Shown: positions 18,012 to 27,067, counted from the first letter of the stretch. The stretch is 64,000 nucleotides of DNA from Flectobacillus sp. BAB-3569 (GCF_002270355.1 NZ_NJFZ01000010.1:124007-188006); one strand, 5' to 3'. Notes: a model not told the origin generated them from the sequence alone. Numbers and translations: made by a program.

Positions 18012-19376
18012 CTACACTTCAAACCCAAAAATCGGCTTATTCGTTTTCCATTTTCCACGAGTAAAATCAGGAATTTGAACTGGTGCTGAACCTTTGGCAA
18101 TCGACATTTCTGACAACGGACTAATAGCAGACCAAGCAGCGGCATCGTACACGTCGATAGGAGGGGTAGTTTTGTTTTTGACAGAATTAATAAAATCCCT
18201 TAAAACAAAATAATCCATACCACCATGGCCAGCACCTACAGCTTCTGATTCAAATCTTTTCCAAATACCATGATCATATTTCTTCATATATGCCTCATCC
18301 GATTCCCAAACATCTGCTTTGGCAGATACGTTTTCTACATAAATCTGGTTACCATCATCCATCCATAATCCGCTATCACCTTGTACTCTAAAACCAAGCG
18401 AATACGGGCGAGGAGAGTTGGTATCATGCGTAATGAGGATTGTTTCACCGTTGGCACACTTAATCATTGTTTGAACAACATCGCCAAGTTTGAATTTGAC
18501 CTTCGCATTCGGGTGATTAGCACCGCCTTTGTCAACTATGTATTTGTGCAATGCCACTCCTTTTGAAGCCATAGAAGTCAAATACAAAAATTGATTTCCA
18601 CGGTTGATATTAATCATTTCAGCAACTGGACCTAAACCATGTGTAGGATAAAGGTCACCATTGCGGTCTACCGAGTGTTGTGTACGCCATTTGGCTTCGC
18701 TAAAGCCTTTTTCACCAAATTCTACGCCACCGCCATACGCTTGTTTTCCATCATTGAATTTGACATGACGCAAATCGTGCTCATAGCCACATTCTAGATG
18801 AGTGATTTCACCAAATAGGTTTTCTCGCACCATATTGAGCACCGCCATCACATCACGACGATAACATACGTTTTCGAGTAACATACAGTGAGAACCTGTT
18901 TTTTCAAAAGTATTCACCAAGTCCCATGATTCCTGCAATTTGACCGTGGCTGATACCTCCAAACCTGCATATTTTCCTGCATTCATAGTAGCCAATGCCA
19001 TTGGTACGTGCCATTCCCAAGGTGTGGCAATAATTACACCGTCGATATCATCACGTTTTACCATGTTTTCAAAATCGCGCTCATTTTTTCCATAAGTCAC
19101 TGCTTCCTTGCGGCCTTTGTCTTTGAGGATTTTTTGAGCTTTTGCTATGGCATTAGGGTCAATATCACAAATACAAGTGACTTCCACCTCTGGAAATGCC
19201 ATGGCATTGGCAAGGTGGTTTCGCCCACGGAGACCTGTGCCAATAAAACCAAGGCGCACTTTTCTATCGTCTTCTTTTGCAAAGACATCTTTCGGCAAAA
19301 CCAGTCCTGCTGCTAAGGCTAAGCCTCCTTTTTGAATAAAATCGCGTCGTTGAAGTGTATTATTTTTCATTGCCAA
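18012..19376 (-). CDS. Gfo/Idh/MocA oxidoreductase, GH109-like glycosidase, Tat-exported
   Basis: The 454-residue protein begins with a Tat signal (QRRDFIQKGGLALAAGLVLP). A Rossmann NAD site (RLGFIGTGLRGRNHLANAM) and the Gfo/Idh/MocA substrate domain follow. GLEVSATVKLQESWDL, MLLENVCYRRDVMAVLNMVR and THGLGPVAEMININRG (around residue 243) match family GH109, in which NAD is used transiently to cleave alpha-N-acetylgalactosaminides. It is last in a run with a nucleotidyltransferase 53 bases upstream and a GHMP kinase before that, opposite a LacI regulator. This suggests release and salvage of an amino sugar. GH109 membership is inferred by motif; the substrate could differ. Confidence 0.82.
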   Translation of the reverse strand: MAMKNNTLQRRDFIQKGGLALAAGLVLPKDVFAKEDDRKVRLGFIGTGLRGRNHLANAMAFPEVEVTCICDIDPNAIAKAQKILKDKGRKEAVTYGKNERDFENMVKRDDIDGVIIATPWEWHVPMALATMNAGKYAGLEVSATVKLQESWDLVNTFEKTGSHCMLLENVCYRRDVMAVLNMVRENLFGEITHLECGYEHDLRHVKFNDGKQAYGGGVEFGEKGFSEAKWRTQHSVDRNGDLYPTHGLGPVAEMININRGNQFLYLTSMASKGVALHKYIVDKGGANHPNAKVKFKLGDVVQTMIKCANGETILITHDTNSPRPYSLGFRVQGDSGLWMDDGNQIYVENVSAKADVWESDEAYMKKYDHGIWKRFESEAVGAGHGGMDYFVLRDFINSVKNKTTPPIDVYDAAAWSAISPLSEMSIAKGSAPVQIPDFTRGKWKTNKPIFGFEV

Positions 19377-19429
19377 TTATTTGGGTTTAAATGGTAAATT
19401 ATGAGGTATCGACTTTCCTGAAGTCTTCG

Positions 19430-20305
19430 TTAATGTAATGTCAATGTTTTTACTTTTTTGAGGTATTCTTGTACTACTAATATATCTTGTTTTGAAGTTA
19501 AATCGGGTACATTTTCTGCCATTGGGATACAAGAAATTGGTTTTCCTAGTTCTTTCGTCATGATGAGCAAAGCCGTTGGTAATTCCTTTTCATTTCTTAC
19601 AGGGTGAAAAGGAGTTTTCTGTAAAGCAGGAAACAAATCTGAGGCTTCAAATACAAAAGCATTCATACTTACCCCAATGCGACCATAGCGTTGAGCAATA
19701 GCTTCAGCTTGTTCGTCTGAGGGTTTTTCTATGATATATTGTAAACAATTTTTTTCATCTGGTTCTACAATGGCAAAGGCTTTGATACGTTCCAAAGGAA
19801 AATCTAAAGCATCTCTATCATAGCTAATCAAAGCATTGGGGTTTGGACTATGCCAAAGTGCTTCAAATGCCTGTGTCGAATACAAGTTATCGCTGTTACA
19901 AACCACAATTCGCCCTTGTTGCCAATCAGAATGTTGCTCTAATGCTTGTAAAACAGCATCGGCAGTTCCTGCGGGTTTTACTCTATCTGCATGAATATGT
20001 TGTCGTGCAAATACAAATTGCAGTCCCCAACTATTGCCTTCTTGCGCTAGCTTTTCGTAATACTGTTGTGTAAAATCATCGTCTGGATGAAGTAACATCA
20101 AAACCTCATTAAATCCTGCATTTGAGGCATTTTCTAACTGATAATCTATTAAAGATTTTCCTGAATCCCCCAGACCAATCATCCCTTTTGTCAACGTATC
20201 GGCTTGATTAGCCAAAGTCGGGTCTAGGTCTTTTAGGTCAGGTGCAGCTTTCTTCATGCGAGTAGCTGCACCCCCTGCAAGGATTACAATTCTTTGCGTT
20301 TTCAT
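19430..20305 (-). CDS. Sugar-phosphate nucleotidyltransferase (NTP_transferase fold)
   Basis: This 291-residue GT-A-like pyrophosphorylase starts with VILAGGAATRMKKAAPDL, a variant of the GGxGTRLxPLTxxxPK nucleotide loop. The catalytic-loop lysine is delayed by an insertion of about 20 residues (ADTLTKGMIGLGDSGKSLID). VVCNSDNLY provides the metal-binding Asp, and FAIVEPDEKNCLQYIIEKP the sugar pocket. It probably couples a sugar-1-phosphate to a nucleotide. The upstream GHMP kinase would make that phosphate, so the two form a salvage pair. Which sugar and nucleotide is unknown; an amino sugar is suggested by the GH109-like neighbour. Confidence 0.78.
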   Translation of the reverse strand: MKTQRIVILAGGAATRMKKAAPDLKDLDPTLANQADTLTKGMIGLGDSGKSLIDYQLENASNAGFNEVLMLLHPDDDFTQQYYEKLAQEGNSWGLQFVFARQHIHADRVKPAGTADAVLQALEQHSDWQQGRIVVCNSDNLYSTQAFEALWHSPNPNALISYDRDALDFPLERIKAFAIVEPDEKNCLQYIIEKPSDEQAEAIAQRYGRIGVSMNAFVFEASDLFPALQKTPFHPVRNEKELPTALLIMTKELGKPISCIPMAENVPDLTSKQDILVVQEYLKKVKTLTLH

Positions 20306-20352
20306 AGAAAATTGGATGTATGATTTGATGGTAATGAGCTGTTATTAGTTAT

Positions 20353-20508
20353 GTTAGTGCGCAAAATAGAATTTAATATTGTGCTTTAGGCTTTCAGATA
20401 TCGGCTTTCGGCGGTGGGCTTTCGGCAAAAATATTCCTAGTGAATTCAAAAAAGCTTTTTGACTTAATGCCAATTGCGGATGAAATGAATTCCATTTAGC
20501 CCACTAAC
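20353..20508. repeat. Intergenic repeat element, copy A, with terminal inverted repeats
   Basis: The 156-bp unit begins gttagtgcgcaaaatagaat, and its end reads as gttagtgggctaaatggaat on the other strand, giving imperfect terminal inverted repeats of about 22 bp. Bases 20353-20423 match 28148-28220 closely, including the shared ctttcggcggtgggcttt. It has no coding capacity. It lies between the kinase and nucleotidyltransferase genes, whose operon it separates. Confidence 0.7.
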
Positions 20509-20551
20509 TTATTTGGTAAATCGGTAATGATATTTTGCTGTCTGTTTATGA

Positions 20552-21625
20552 CTAAATCTCTTCTTTTGAACCTTCCGCTACTTCGATGATATAGGCTTTG
20601 CCTCCTTCTCTTTCGATGGCTTCTACCACGGCTTCGGTGTTGGTGGGTGCATAGGCAAACATACAGCCTCCGCCTCCTGAACCGTTGATTTTACCTCCCA
20701 AGGCTCCAGCATTAAGGGAGGCTTCTATCATTCTATTAATTTTAGGTGTAGAAACTCGTTTTGCGTCTCTTAAGTTGTCCTGATGAGCGCTCAACAACTG
20801 TCCCAATTTTACATCGTTAAATGTATCTTTTCCTTCAAACATCGTTTTGGCTGTGCGCAAAATATCTCTGTCTGAAAGGTTGCTGTAAAACAGTGCATAT
20901 TCGTCTGGATTCAGCAAAGATTGATATTGCTCTGCGCTTTCGATAGGCGCTTTGCTCAACTGAAAATCTGGATAAACTTGTTTGATTTTGTTGATAGCAT
21001 CGAGCATACCAAATTTGACATGTTTTAAAATTCCAATAGTATCTTTTGGCTCAAGCGAGTCGCCAAGGACAAATTTGCCCAAGGGTGCTTGATAGGCTTC
21101 TACCAGAATATTTGGCTTGGTTTCCAAATACATAATATTGCCAATCGAAGTGGCATATTCGTCCATGCAGCCCCCTGGTTCGCCAAATTCTTCTACTTCA
21201 GCTAGATAGGCTAATTGTCCAACTTCAACTGGGTCAATAGGATAATTGGCTGTTTTTAGTAAAAAATGTGTCCAAGCCACTACCAATGCCGAGGAACTCG
21301 ATGTGCCAGAATTGATAGGGATATTGCCGTACACTTTTGCTTCAATGCCTTTTTCAAAAGAGATACCTTTTTCTCTTTTCAATACATTTAAAACACTTTT
21401 GAAATAATCTCGGTCTTTATGGTAGGTGACGGCTTCTATTAGGGGAAAAGATTCCTCCGACTGAATATCAGGTAATTGAATATGAATGGAAGGCGTGTTT
21501 GAAACTCGTCCTTCAATATGAATACGTCTTGAAATGGCAGCAGCTATAACAGGCAAGCCTAGGTAATCTTGGTGCTCGCCAAATAAGCAAATTCTGCCAG
21601 GGGTTGAGATGTGCAAATCTTTCAT
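20552..21625 (-). CDS. GHMP-family sugar kinase (galactokinase-like)
   Basis: The 357-residue kinase has the galactokinase-type opening TPGRICLFGEHQDYLGLPVI (normally GRxNLIGEHTDYN). The phosphate loop is PINSGTSSSSALVVAW (around residues 104-119), and the third GHMP motif is GGKINGSGGGGCMFAYAP (around 313). The expected reaction is ATP-dependent phosphorylation of a free sugar at C1. The following gene is a nucleotidyltransferase and the next a GH109-like enzyme. With a divergent LacI regulator, the set looks like a regulated salvage route from a surface or host glycan to a nucleotide sugar. The sugar is not determined. Confidence 0.82.
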   Translation of the reverse strand: MKDLHISTPGRICLFGEHQDYLGLPVIAAAISRRIHIEGRVSNTPSIHIQLPDIQSEESFPLIEAVTYHKDRDYFKSVLNVLKREKGISFEKGIEAKVYGNIPINSGTSSSSALVVAWTHFLLKTANYPIDPVEVGQLAYLAEVEEFGEPGGCMDEYATSIGNIMYLETKPNILVEAYQAPLGKFVLGDSLEPKDTIGILKHVKFGMLDAINKIKQVYPDFQLSKAPIESAEQYQSLLNPDEYALFYSNLSDRDILRTAKTMFEGKDTFNDVKLGQLLSAHQDNLRDAKRVSTPKINRMIEASLNAGALGGKINGSGGGGCMFAYAPTNTEAVVEAIEREGGKAYIIEVAEGSKEEI

Positions 21626-21719
21626 AGTTGGGAAATTGGGTAAGCTAATCCTTAAACAAAGATAGTTTTCTCAAGCAATCAAAATATGCCTCAAATGTGC
21701 TTTAAATGAGATTTTTGGT

Positions 21720-21737
21720 TGCGCAACCGATTGTGCA
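21720..21737. promoter_or_regulatory. LacI-family operator-like site 1
   Basis: The imperfect palindrome tgcgcaaccgattgtgca, centred on CG, is of the LacI-family type. It lies between the divergent kinase and LacI genes. A second copy begins 22 bases further on. Confidence 0.65.
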
Positions 21738-21741
21738 AAAG

Positions 21742-21759
21742 CGTGCAACCGATTGTGCA
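21742..21759. promoter_or_regulatory. LacI-family operator-like site 2
   Basis: This repeats the core gcaaccgattgtgca of site 1. The two centres are 22 bp apart, about two helical turns, so two repressor dimers could bind the same face. A further half-site (ttgtgcaaaag) follows at 21763-21773. Confidence 0.6.
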
Positions 21760-21804
21760 ATTTGTGCAAAAGTTCTAACTTGCTTGCACAATTGATAAAA
21801 GCTT

Positions 21805-22806
21805 ATGAGTCAGATAACTATGAAAGAATTAGCGAAGCGCTTAGGAACCTCAGTTTCAACGGTTTCGAGAGCTTTGCAAAACCATCCACGTATTGGTTTG
21901 AAGATGCGGGAAGACGTGATGGCGTTGGCAAAAGAGCTAAATTATAGCCCTAATACCACAGCTATAAACCTAAAAAAACAGTCTACCAAAAACGTGGGTG
22001 TTGTAGTGCCTTGGCTCACTGAGCAGTTTTTCTCAATGGCTATCACTGGTATTGAGGATATACTTTTTGAGAAAGGATATAGGGTTGTTTTGCAACAATC
22101 AAGAGATGATTTTGAGCGAGAAGAACAAGCCATTCAAGCACTAATGAAACATGGTGTCGACGGTATTATCGTGTCGATGGGTTCGGGAACTTACAATCAT
22201 CGTCACTTTTTGGAGGTAAATCGCAAAGGGATTCCCTTGGTGTTTTTTGATAGAGTCGTGAAAAGCCTTCCTAATAGTTGTGTTTATACCGACATTACGC
22301 AGGCGTCATTTGAGGCGGTAGAGTTATTGCTCAACAAAGGGTTGACAAAAATTGCGTTATTAAACGGCCCAAATACCATGCAGTCGTCCAATGAGCGATT
22401 GATGGGATACGTCAATGCGCTTAAGTTACATGAAATAGAACTCAATCCGATTTATATCAAAACTACAGATTTGAGTTTTGAAGATACCGTCAAGAAAACA
22501 CATGAACTGCTGGATTTGACAGTCCCTCCACAAGCCATTTTTGCTTTTCATGATTATATGTCCCTCGACGCTATGCAGATAGCCAAAGAGCGGGGATTAA
22601 TTATCAACCAAGACATATTTTTTGTGAGTTTTTCAAATTTAAGTTTTTGTAAATATCTCGAAAAACCACCTTTTGCCAGTATCGAGCAGTTTCCTTATGA
22701 AATGGGCGCCAAAGCTGCCAATCTATTAGTGGACGCTATGAAAAAACCAGATGATTATGTGCGTGAAGAAGTAATCATACGTTCAAAGTTAATCGTTAGA
22801 GTTTGA
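21805..22806 (+). CDS. LacI/GalR-family transcriptional regulator
   Basis: The 333-residue regulator has a helix-turn-helix at residues 5-24 (TMKELAKRLGTSVSTVSRAL), the hinge helix (ELNYSPNTTAINLKKQSTK), and a periplasmic-binding-protein-like effector domain starting NVGVVVPWLTEQFFSMAITG. The end (REEVIIRSKLIVRV) is typical of the family. It is divergent from the kinase/nucleotidyltransferase/GH109 run, with two operator-like palindromes in between. It therefore most likely controls that operon and itself in response to a sugar or sugar phosphate. The effector is unknown. Confidence 0.9.
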   Translation: MSQITMKELAKRLGTSVSTVSRALQNHPRIGLKMREDVMALAKELNYSPNTTAINLKKQSTKNVGVVVPWLTEQFFSMAITGIEDILFEKGYRVVLQQSRDDFEREEQAIQALMKHGVDGIIVSMGSGTYNHRHFLEVNRKGIPLVFFDRVVKSLPNSCVYTDITQASFEAVELLLNKGLTKIALLNGPNTMQSSNERLMGYVNALKLHEIELNPIYIKTTDLSFEDTVKKTHELLDLTVPPQAIFAFHDYMSLDAMQIAKERGLIINQDIFFVSFSNLSFCKYLEKPPFASIEQFPYEMGAKAANLLVDAMKKPDDYVREEVIIRSKLIVRV

Positions 22807-22882
22807 TGGATTCGTTAATGAGAATTTTGCTTTGGATATGCTAAAATTTGCTTTTCTTACAAGTTCTGTACAATTTTAGGAT

Positions 22883-23842
22883 ATGAACTGGAATGCTGAT
22901 TTGGGACAAACCGAGAGAATGTTCATTGTCCTGTTTATTCTCATATATGTTTTTTACCTTGTCAGGGTTTTTTTAATTGCCAGAAAATTAAAAACCGTGG
23001 CTAGGTCGAGTATCTTAAAGTTTGTGCTGAGAAGTTGCTATTTTACTTTACTCATTTTAGCACTGCTAGACCCATCTTTTGGTGAAATTAATGGTACTAT
23101 TCGAGCTGAAGGTCGAGATATATTTTTGTTGGTGGATGTGTCTAAGTCGATGGATGCTACAGATGTTCAGCCCAGCAGAATTGAAAAAACTAAATTTGAA
23201 ATTAGTCGTATTGTTAATCATTTTACAAGCGATAGGATAGGGGTGATTGTATTTTCGGAAGATGCTTTTATGCTTTCTCCACTTACCTTTGACCATAATG
23301 CCATCAATTTATTTATTCCGAGAATTAATTCTGAACTGTTACCTGCTGGAGGTACTAATTTTACGCCAGCCTTAGAATTAGCTTTGGATAAACTTACCAA
23401 AATCAAAACAAGCAATAAGTCCAAAGTTATCGTGTTGATGAGTGATGGTGAAAACTTTGGCAATCTTGATTATAGTTTACTCAACAGAATTCGAAGAAAC
23501 GGAGTCAACCTCTTTACAGTTGGGGTAGGCACTGCCGAAGGTAGTACTATCAAAGACGGTAAGTCGCTCAAAAAAGATGAAGATGGAAATGTGGTGGTGA
23601 CAAGATTAGAGCCTGATTTGATGAGAAAAATGGCTGCTGAAACAAGAGGAGGCTATTTTGAAGTACATAGTGTGTCAGATAGTTTTGTAGATTTGATCAA
23701 ACAAATCGAAAATATTTCTGCCAATTTGATTGACCAAAGAACGGTCACGGTAACGGCAAACAAGTATTTTTACTTTTTGGTGGTTGCTTTATTTTTGCTA
23801 GGCATAGACGTATTTTTTACAGTAAGGGCTTTCCAATTGTAG
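22883..23842 (+). CDS. batB: BatB-like von Willebrand factor A domain membrane protein
   Basis: This 319-residue protein has two N-terminal membrane helices (about 13-33 and 47-62) and a VWA domain with an intact MIDAS: Asp85-x-Ser87-x-Ser89 in DVSKSMD, the Thr in AGGTNFTPAL, and MSDGENF. A last membrane helix is near 297-315. Together with the TPR gene 76 bases downstream, this is the BatB-BatC part of the Bacteroides aerotolerance locus, thought to act with a MoxR ATPase in envelope stress or complex assembly. MoxR, BatA, BatD and BatE are not here, so the locus is split or reduced. Confidence 0.8.
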   Translation: MNWNADLGQTERMFIVLFILIYVFYLVRVFLIARKLKTVARSSILKFVLRSCYFTLLILALLDPSFGEINGTIRAEGRDIFLLVDVSKSMDATDVQPSRIEKTKFEISRIVNHFTSDRIGVIVFSEDAFMLSPLTFDHNAINLFIPRINSELLPAGGTNFTPALELALDKLTKIKTSNKSKVIVLMSDGENFGNLDYSLLNRIRRNGVNLFTVGVGTAEGSTIKDGKSLKKDEDGNVVVTRLEPDLMRKMAAETRGGYFEVHSVSDSFVDLIKQIENISANLIDQRTVTVTANKYFYFLVVALFLLGIDVFFTVRAFQL

Positions 23843-23918
23843 AAAATTTAGGTTAAAAGTTTTTTATAGCGCAGTTTTATACGAATTTTGCATAAAATAT
23901 TACTTAGGGTATAATAAG

Positions 23919-24578
23919 TTGAATTATTTTATTTTTTACATATTCCTCTGGATTTTAGAAAACGCGTCTTTTACGAAAGTAAGTGCTCGAAATCTGGCTA
24001 AAATAGAGTCAGAAAGGGCATTTCGAGAAAAAAGATATAAAGACGCTGTAAAATATTACCAGACAATATCGGACAATTCTTATTTTACTCCGCCCGAGGT
24101 TGTGCTAAACCAAGCGCATGTGTATTTGCTATCCGAAGATACCTTGCGTGCACAAGGCCTATACAAAAGGCTGATTCACCTCGAAGATTACAAAATGTCC
24201 TCAACAACCTACTGTCAACTGGGCGTAATTAGTAGTGCCTTCAAAGACAGTGCTCAAGCATTAGTCTATTTCAAAGAAGCACTTAAGCTAAATCCACAGA
24301 ACCAAATTGCCCGTTTCAACTTTGAATTATTAAAACTTAGATTTCGAGGAGCCTCCGAGGATCCCAAGCCCGAACAACAGTCTAAATCCATGCCACCACC
24401 AAGAGCCAATCACGCTGAAGTGGAGCATACAGATGCGCAGGATGAAATGCTGAAAACGCTTAAGAATTACGGACTTTCTCCCGAAAAGGCTAGGAGTATC
24501 CTAGAAGCTATGAAAAACAACGAAGTACAGTATATTCAGCAAAAAAGGGATTACTCAAGAAGAATAAGTCTAATATGA
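23919..24578 (+). CDS. batC: TPR protein, BatC-like
   Basis: The 219-residue protein starts at a TTG; no ATG exists in frame between the upstream stop codon and this point. An N-terminal hydrophobic stretch (FIFYIFLWILENA) may be a signal peptide or anchor. TPR-type helices follow (KIESERAFREKRYKDAVKYY; YCQLGVISSAFKDSAQALVYFKEALKLNPQN), then a Pro/Gln linker and a helical end with LKNYGLSPEKARSILEAMKN, as seen in BatC. It follows the VWA gene on the same strand and probably works with it in the periplasm. The start codon and signal are inferred. Confidence 0.7.
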   Translation: MNYFIFYIFLWILENASFTKVSARNLAKIESERAFREKRYKDAVKYYQTISDNSYFTPPEVVLNQAHVYLLSEDTLRAQGLYKRLIHLEDYKMSSTTYCQLGVISSAFKDSAQALVYFKEALKLNPQNQIARFNFELLKLRFRGASEDPKPEQQSKSMPPPRANHAEVEHTDAQDEMLKTLKNYGLSPEKARSILEAMKNNEVQYIQQKRDYSRRISLI

Positions 24579-24644
24579 AACAATCTTGGTAAATCTTAAG
24601 ATTACTATTTAACCACCATTACAATACCAAACTTTAACTTTATT

Positions 24645-25820
24645 ATGCAAGAAGTGTATATCGTCTCAGCCGTTAGAACTCCTATCGGAAGTTTTGGCGG
24701 AGCTTTATCGAGTTTATCAGCAACAGATCTGGGCAGTATTGCCATAAAGGGCGCAATTGAAAAGGCTGGAATCAAACCAGAATTAGTAGAAGAAGTACTC
24801 ATGGGTAATGTTATTTCTGCCAATTTGGGTCAAGCTCCTGCACGTATAGCAGCCCTCAAAGCTGGTCTTCCTCACGAAACACGCTGTACAACTATCAACA
24901 AAGTATGTGCATCTGGCGCAAAAGCCATTATCTTTGCAGCGCAAAGTATCATGCTCGGAATGGCCGATGTTATCGTGGCGGGCGGTATGGAGAGTATGTC
25001 TAATGCTCCGTATTATGTGCCTCGTGCTCGCTTTGGCTACAAATATGGCTCAAGTACTTTGGTCGACGGACTCGAAAAAGATGGTCTTTCTGATGCCTAT
25101 GATGATTGTGCAATGGGTATCTTTGCAGACAAAACTGCTCGTAAATACGGTATCACTCGTGAAGATCAAGATGATTTTGCGATTGAATCTTACCGTCGTA
25201 GTGCTGAGGCAACACAAAAAGGTTATTTTGCAGACGAGATTATTCCTGTCGAAGTACAAACTCGTAAAGGAGTTGTAACGATTTCAGAGGATGAAGAATA
25301 TAAAAATGTCAATTTTGAAAAAATCCCTAACTTAAAACCAGCTTTTGAGAAAAAAGGGACAGTAACCGCAGCTAATGCGTCTACCTTGAATGATGGTGCC
25401 GCTGCGCTGGTTTTGATGTCAAAAAAGAAGGCTGAAAAACTCAAATTGACTCCATTAGCAAAAATTATTGGCTTTGCCGATGCCGAACAAGAACCTGCAT
25501 GGTTTACAACCACCCCAACTGTAGCAGTGCCTAAAGCTATTCGTATGGCAGGACTAATTAAAGAGGAGGTAGACTTGTTTGAAGTGAACGAGGCGTTTGC
25601 TGTTGTTCCTTTGGCATTTGAAAAATTGTTGGATATTCCCCAACATAAAATCAATGTTTTGGGTGGAGCCGTTTCATTGGGTCACCCACTGGGAGCTTCA
25701 GGTGCACGCATTGTTACAACTTTGATAAGCGCTCTTACGCATAAAGGTGGCCGTATTGGTGCTGCTGGTATTTGCAACGGAGGTGGCGGTGCTTCCGCGA
25801 TTGTGATCGAAAAAATGTAA
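24645..25820 (+). CDS. Acetyl-CoA C-acyltransferase (thiolase)
   Basis: The 391-residue thiolase has the acyl-enzyme cysteine Cys88 in INKVCASGAKAI. It also has the NEAFA motif (LFEVNEAFAVVPLAF), the active-site His in GGAVSLGHPLGASGARIV, and the second Cys in AAGICNGGGGASAIVIE. Length and motifs fit the biosynthetic/degradative acetoacetyl-CoA thiolase group (AtoB/PhaA). The enzyme condenses two acetyl-CoA or cleaves 3-ketoacyl-CoA in the cytosol. No other beta-oxidation genes are adjacent. It starts 66 bases after the TPR gene, so it may or may not share its transcript. Confidence 0.9.
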   Translation: MQEVYIVSAVRTPIGSFGGALSSLSATDLGSIAIKGAIEKAGIKPELVEEVLMGNVISANLGQAPARIAALKAGLPHETRCTTINKVCASGAKAIIFAAQSIMLGMADVIVAGGMESMSNAPYYVPRARFGYKYGSSTLVDGLEKDGLSDAYDDCAMGIFADKTARKYGITREDQDDFAIESYRRSAEATQKGYFADEIIPVEVQTRKGVVTISEDEEYKNVNFEKIPNLKPAFEKKGTVTAANASTLNDGAAALVLMSKKKAEKLKLTPLAKIIGFADAEQEPAWFTTTPTVAVPKAIRMAGLIKEEVDLFEVNEAFAVVPLAFEKLLDIPQHKINVLGGAVSLGHPLGASGARIVTTLISALTHKGGRIGAAGICNGGGGASAIVIEKM

Positions 25821-25851
25821 CTTCAATCGGTAGAGATTTTAATTAGTACAA

Positions 25852-26035
25852 GTATTAGTGCTGAATTATATGTTGCTAGTGTAAGGTTTTGATTTTCATT
25901 AATTTTATCCGCAGTAAACTCTATGCAATAAGCAAATTTTTTTTGTGCTTCTTAAGAAACCCAAAATACGTTTTGCTGAGTGCCCATAGCTGATTACCGA
26001 AAGCCCAATAATACACTCATACTTAGCTATTTTTA
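25852..26035. repeat. Intergenic repeat element, copy D (partial)
   Basis: It begins gtattagtgctgaattatat, matching the outer end of the 27812-28413 element. It contains aattttatccgcagta (compare 28079-28096) and a module tgcccatagctgattaccga that matches those near 28042 and 61978. No coding capacity; it fills most of the thiolase-purC gap. Confidence 0.6.
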
Positions 26036-26052
26036 ATACTACCCAACATAAA

Positions 26053-26994
26053 ATGAACGTAATAAAAAGTACCAATTTCAATTTTCCCAATCAAACGGGC
26101 TTTTACAAAGGTAAGGTAAGAGATGTATATTCGTTTGAAGACCTCCTTGTAATGGTGGCTTCTGACCGTATTTCAGCTTTTGATGTAGTGCTTCCAGAAG
26201 CGATTCCTTTTAAAGGACAGGTGTTGAACCAAATCGCTGAACATTTCTTGAAAGCTACTCAAGCAATTGTTCCAAACTGGTTATTGGCAGTGCCAGATCC
26301 TAATGTAAGTGCTGGTCTCAAATGCGAAGCTTTTCCTGTTGAAATGGTTGTTCGTGGATACTTGGCAGGTCATGCGGCTCGTACATACAAGTCAGGACTT
26401 CGTACACTTTGTGGAGTAACATTGCCTGAAGGATTGAAAGAAAATGATAAATTGCCTCAGCCAATTATTACACCAACTACCAAAGCACACGAAGGTCACG
26501 ACGAAGATATTTCTCGTGAAGATATTCTTGCTAAAGGATTAGTAAGCGAAGAGGATTATATTCAGTTAGAGCAATATACTTTGGCATTGTTTGAAAAAGG
26601 TACACAAATGGCTGCCGAACAAGGTTTGATTTTGGTTGATACAAAATATGAATTCGGTAAAATCGACGGTAAAATTGTATTGATTGACGAGATTCACACG
26701 CCAGACTCTTCTCGCTATTTTTATGCGGACGGTTATGCCGAAAGACAAGCAAGTGGTGAATCTCAAAAACAACTTTCAAAAGAATTTGTTCGTGAGTGGT
26801 TAATCGCTAATAATTTTCAAGGAAAAGAAGGACAAACAGTTCCTGAAATGACTCCAGAGTGGGTAAATCAAATTTCAGAACGTTATATTGAGCTTTTTGA
26901 AAAAGTTACAGGTAAAGCTTTCGAAAAATCTGTCTCAGATAATGTCTTAGAACGAGTTGAGAAAAACGTGTTAACTTTCTTGGCGAACAGATAA
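26053..26994 (+). CDS. purC: Phosphoribosylaminoimidazole-succinocarboxamide synthase
   Basis: This is a full-length 313-residue SAICAR synthetase of the longer type. It joins CAIR and aspartate with ATP in purine synthesis. Signature stretches are [20 protein letters not shown] (nucleotide loop), [39 protein letters not shown], and [20 protein letters not shown] with the catalytic acidic residues, then [14 protein letters not shown]. It stands alone, away from other pur genes. A hairpin follows its stop. Confidence 0.95.
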   Translation: MNVIKSTNFNFPNQTGFYKGKVRDVYSFEDLLVMVASDRISAFDVVLPEAIPFKGQVLNQIAEHFLKATQAIVPNWLLAVPDPNVSAGLKCEAFPVEMVVRGYLAGHAARTYKSGLRTLCGVTLPEGLKENDKLPQPIITPTTKAHEGHDEDISREDILAKGLVSEEDYIQLEQYTLALFEKGTQMAAEQGLILVDTKYEFGKIDGKIVLIDEIHTPDSSRYFYADGYAERQASGESQKQLSKEFVREWLIANNFQGKEGQTVPEMTPEWVNQISERYIELFEKVTGKAFEKSVSDNVLERVEKNVLTFLANR

Positions 26995-27038
26995 TAGTCG
27001 CTAGAAATTTTAAACATTTTAGTAATAAATTGTACTTG

Positions 27039-27067
27039 AATAAGCTCTTGTTTTGCAGGAGCTTATT
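27039..27067 (+). terminator. Hairpin after purC, likely terminator
   Basis: A 12-bp stem (aataagctcttg/caggagcttatt, one G-T pair) with a 5-base loop lies 45 bases past the purC stop. Only a short T stretch follows. Confidence 0.55.
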
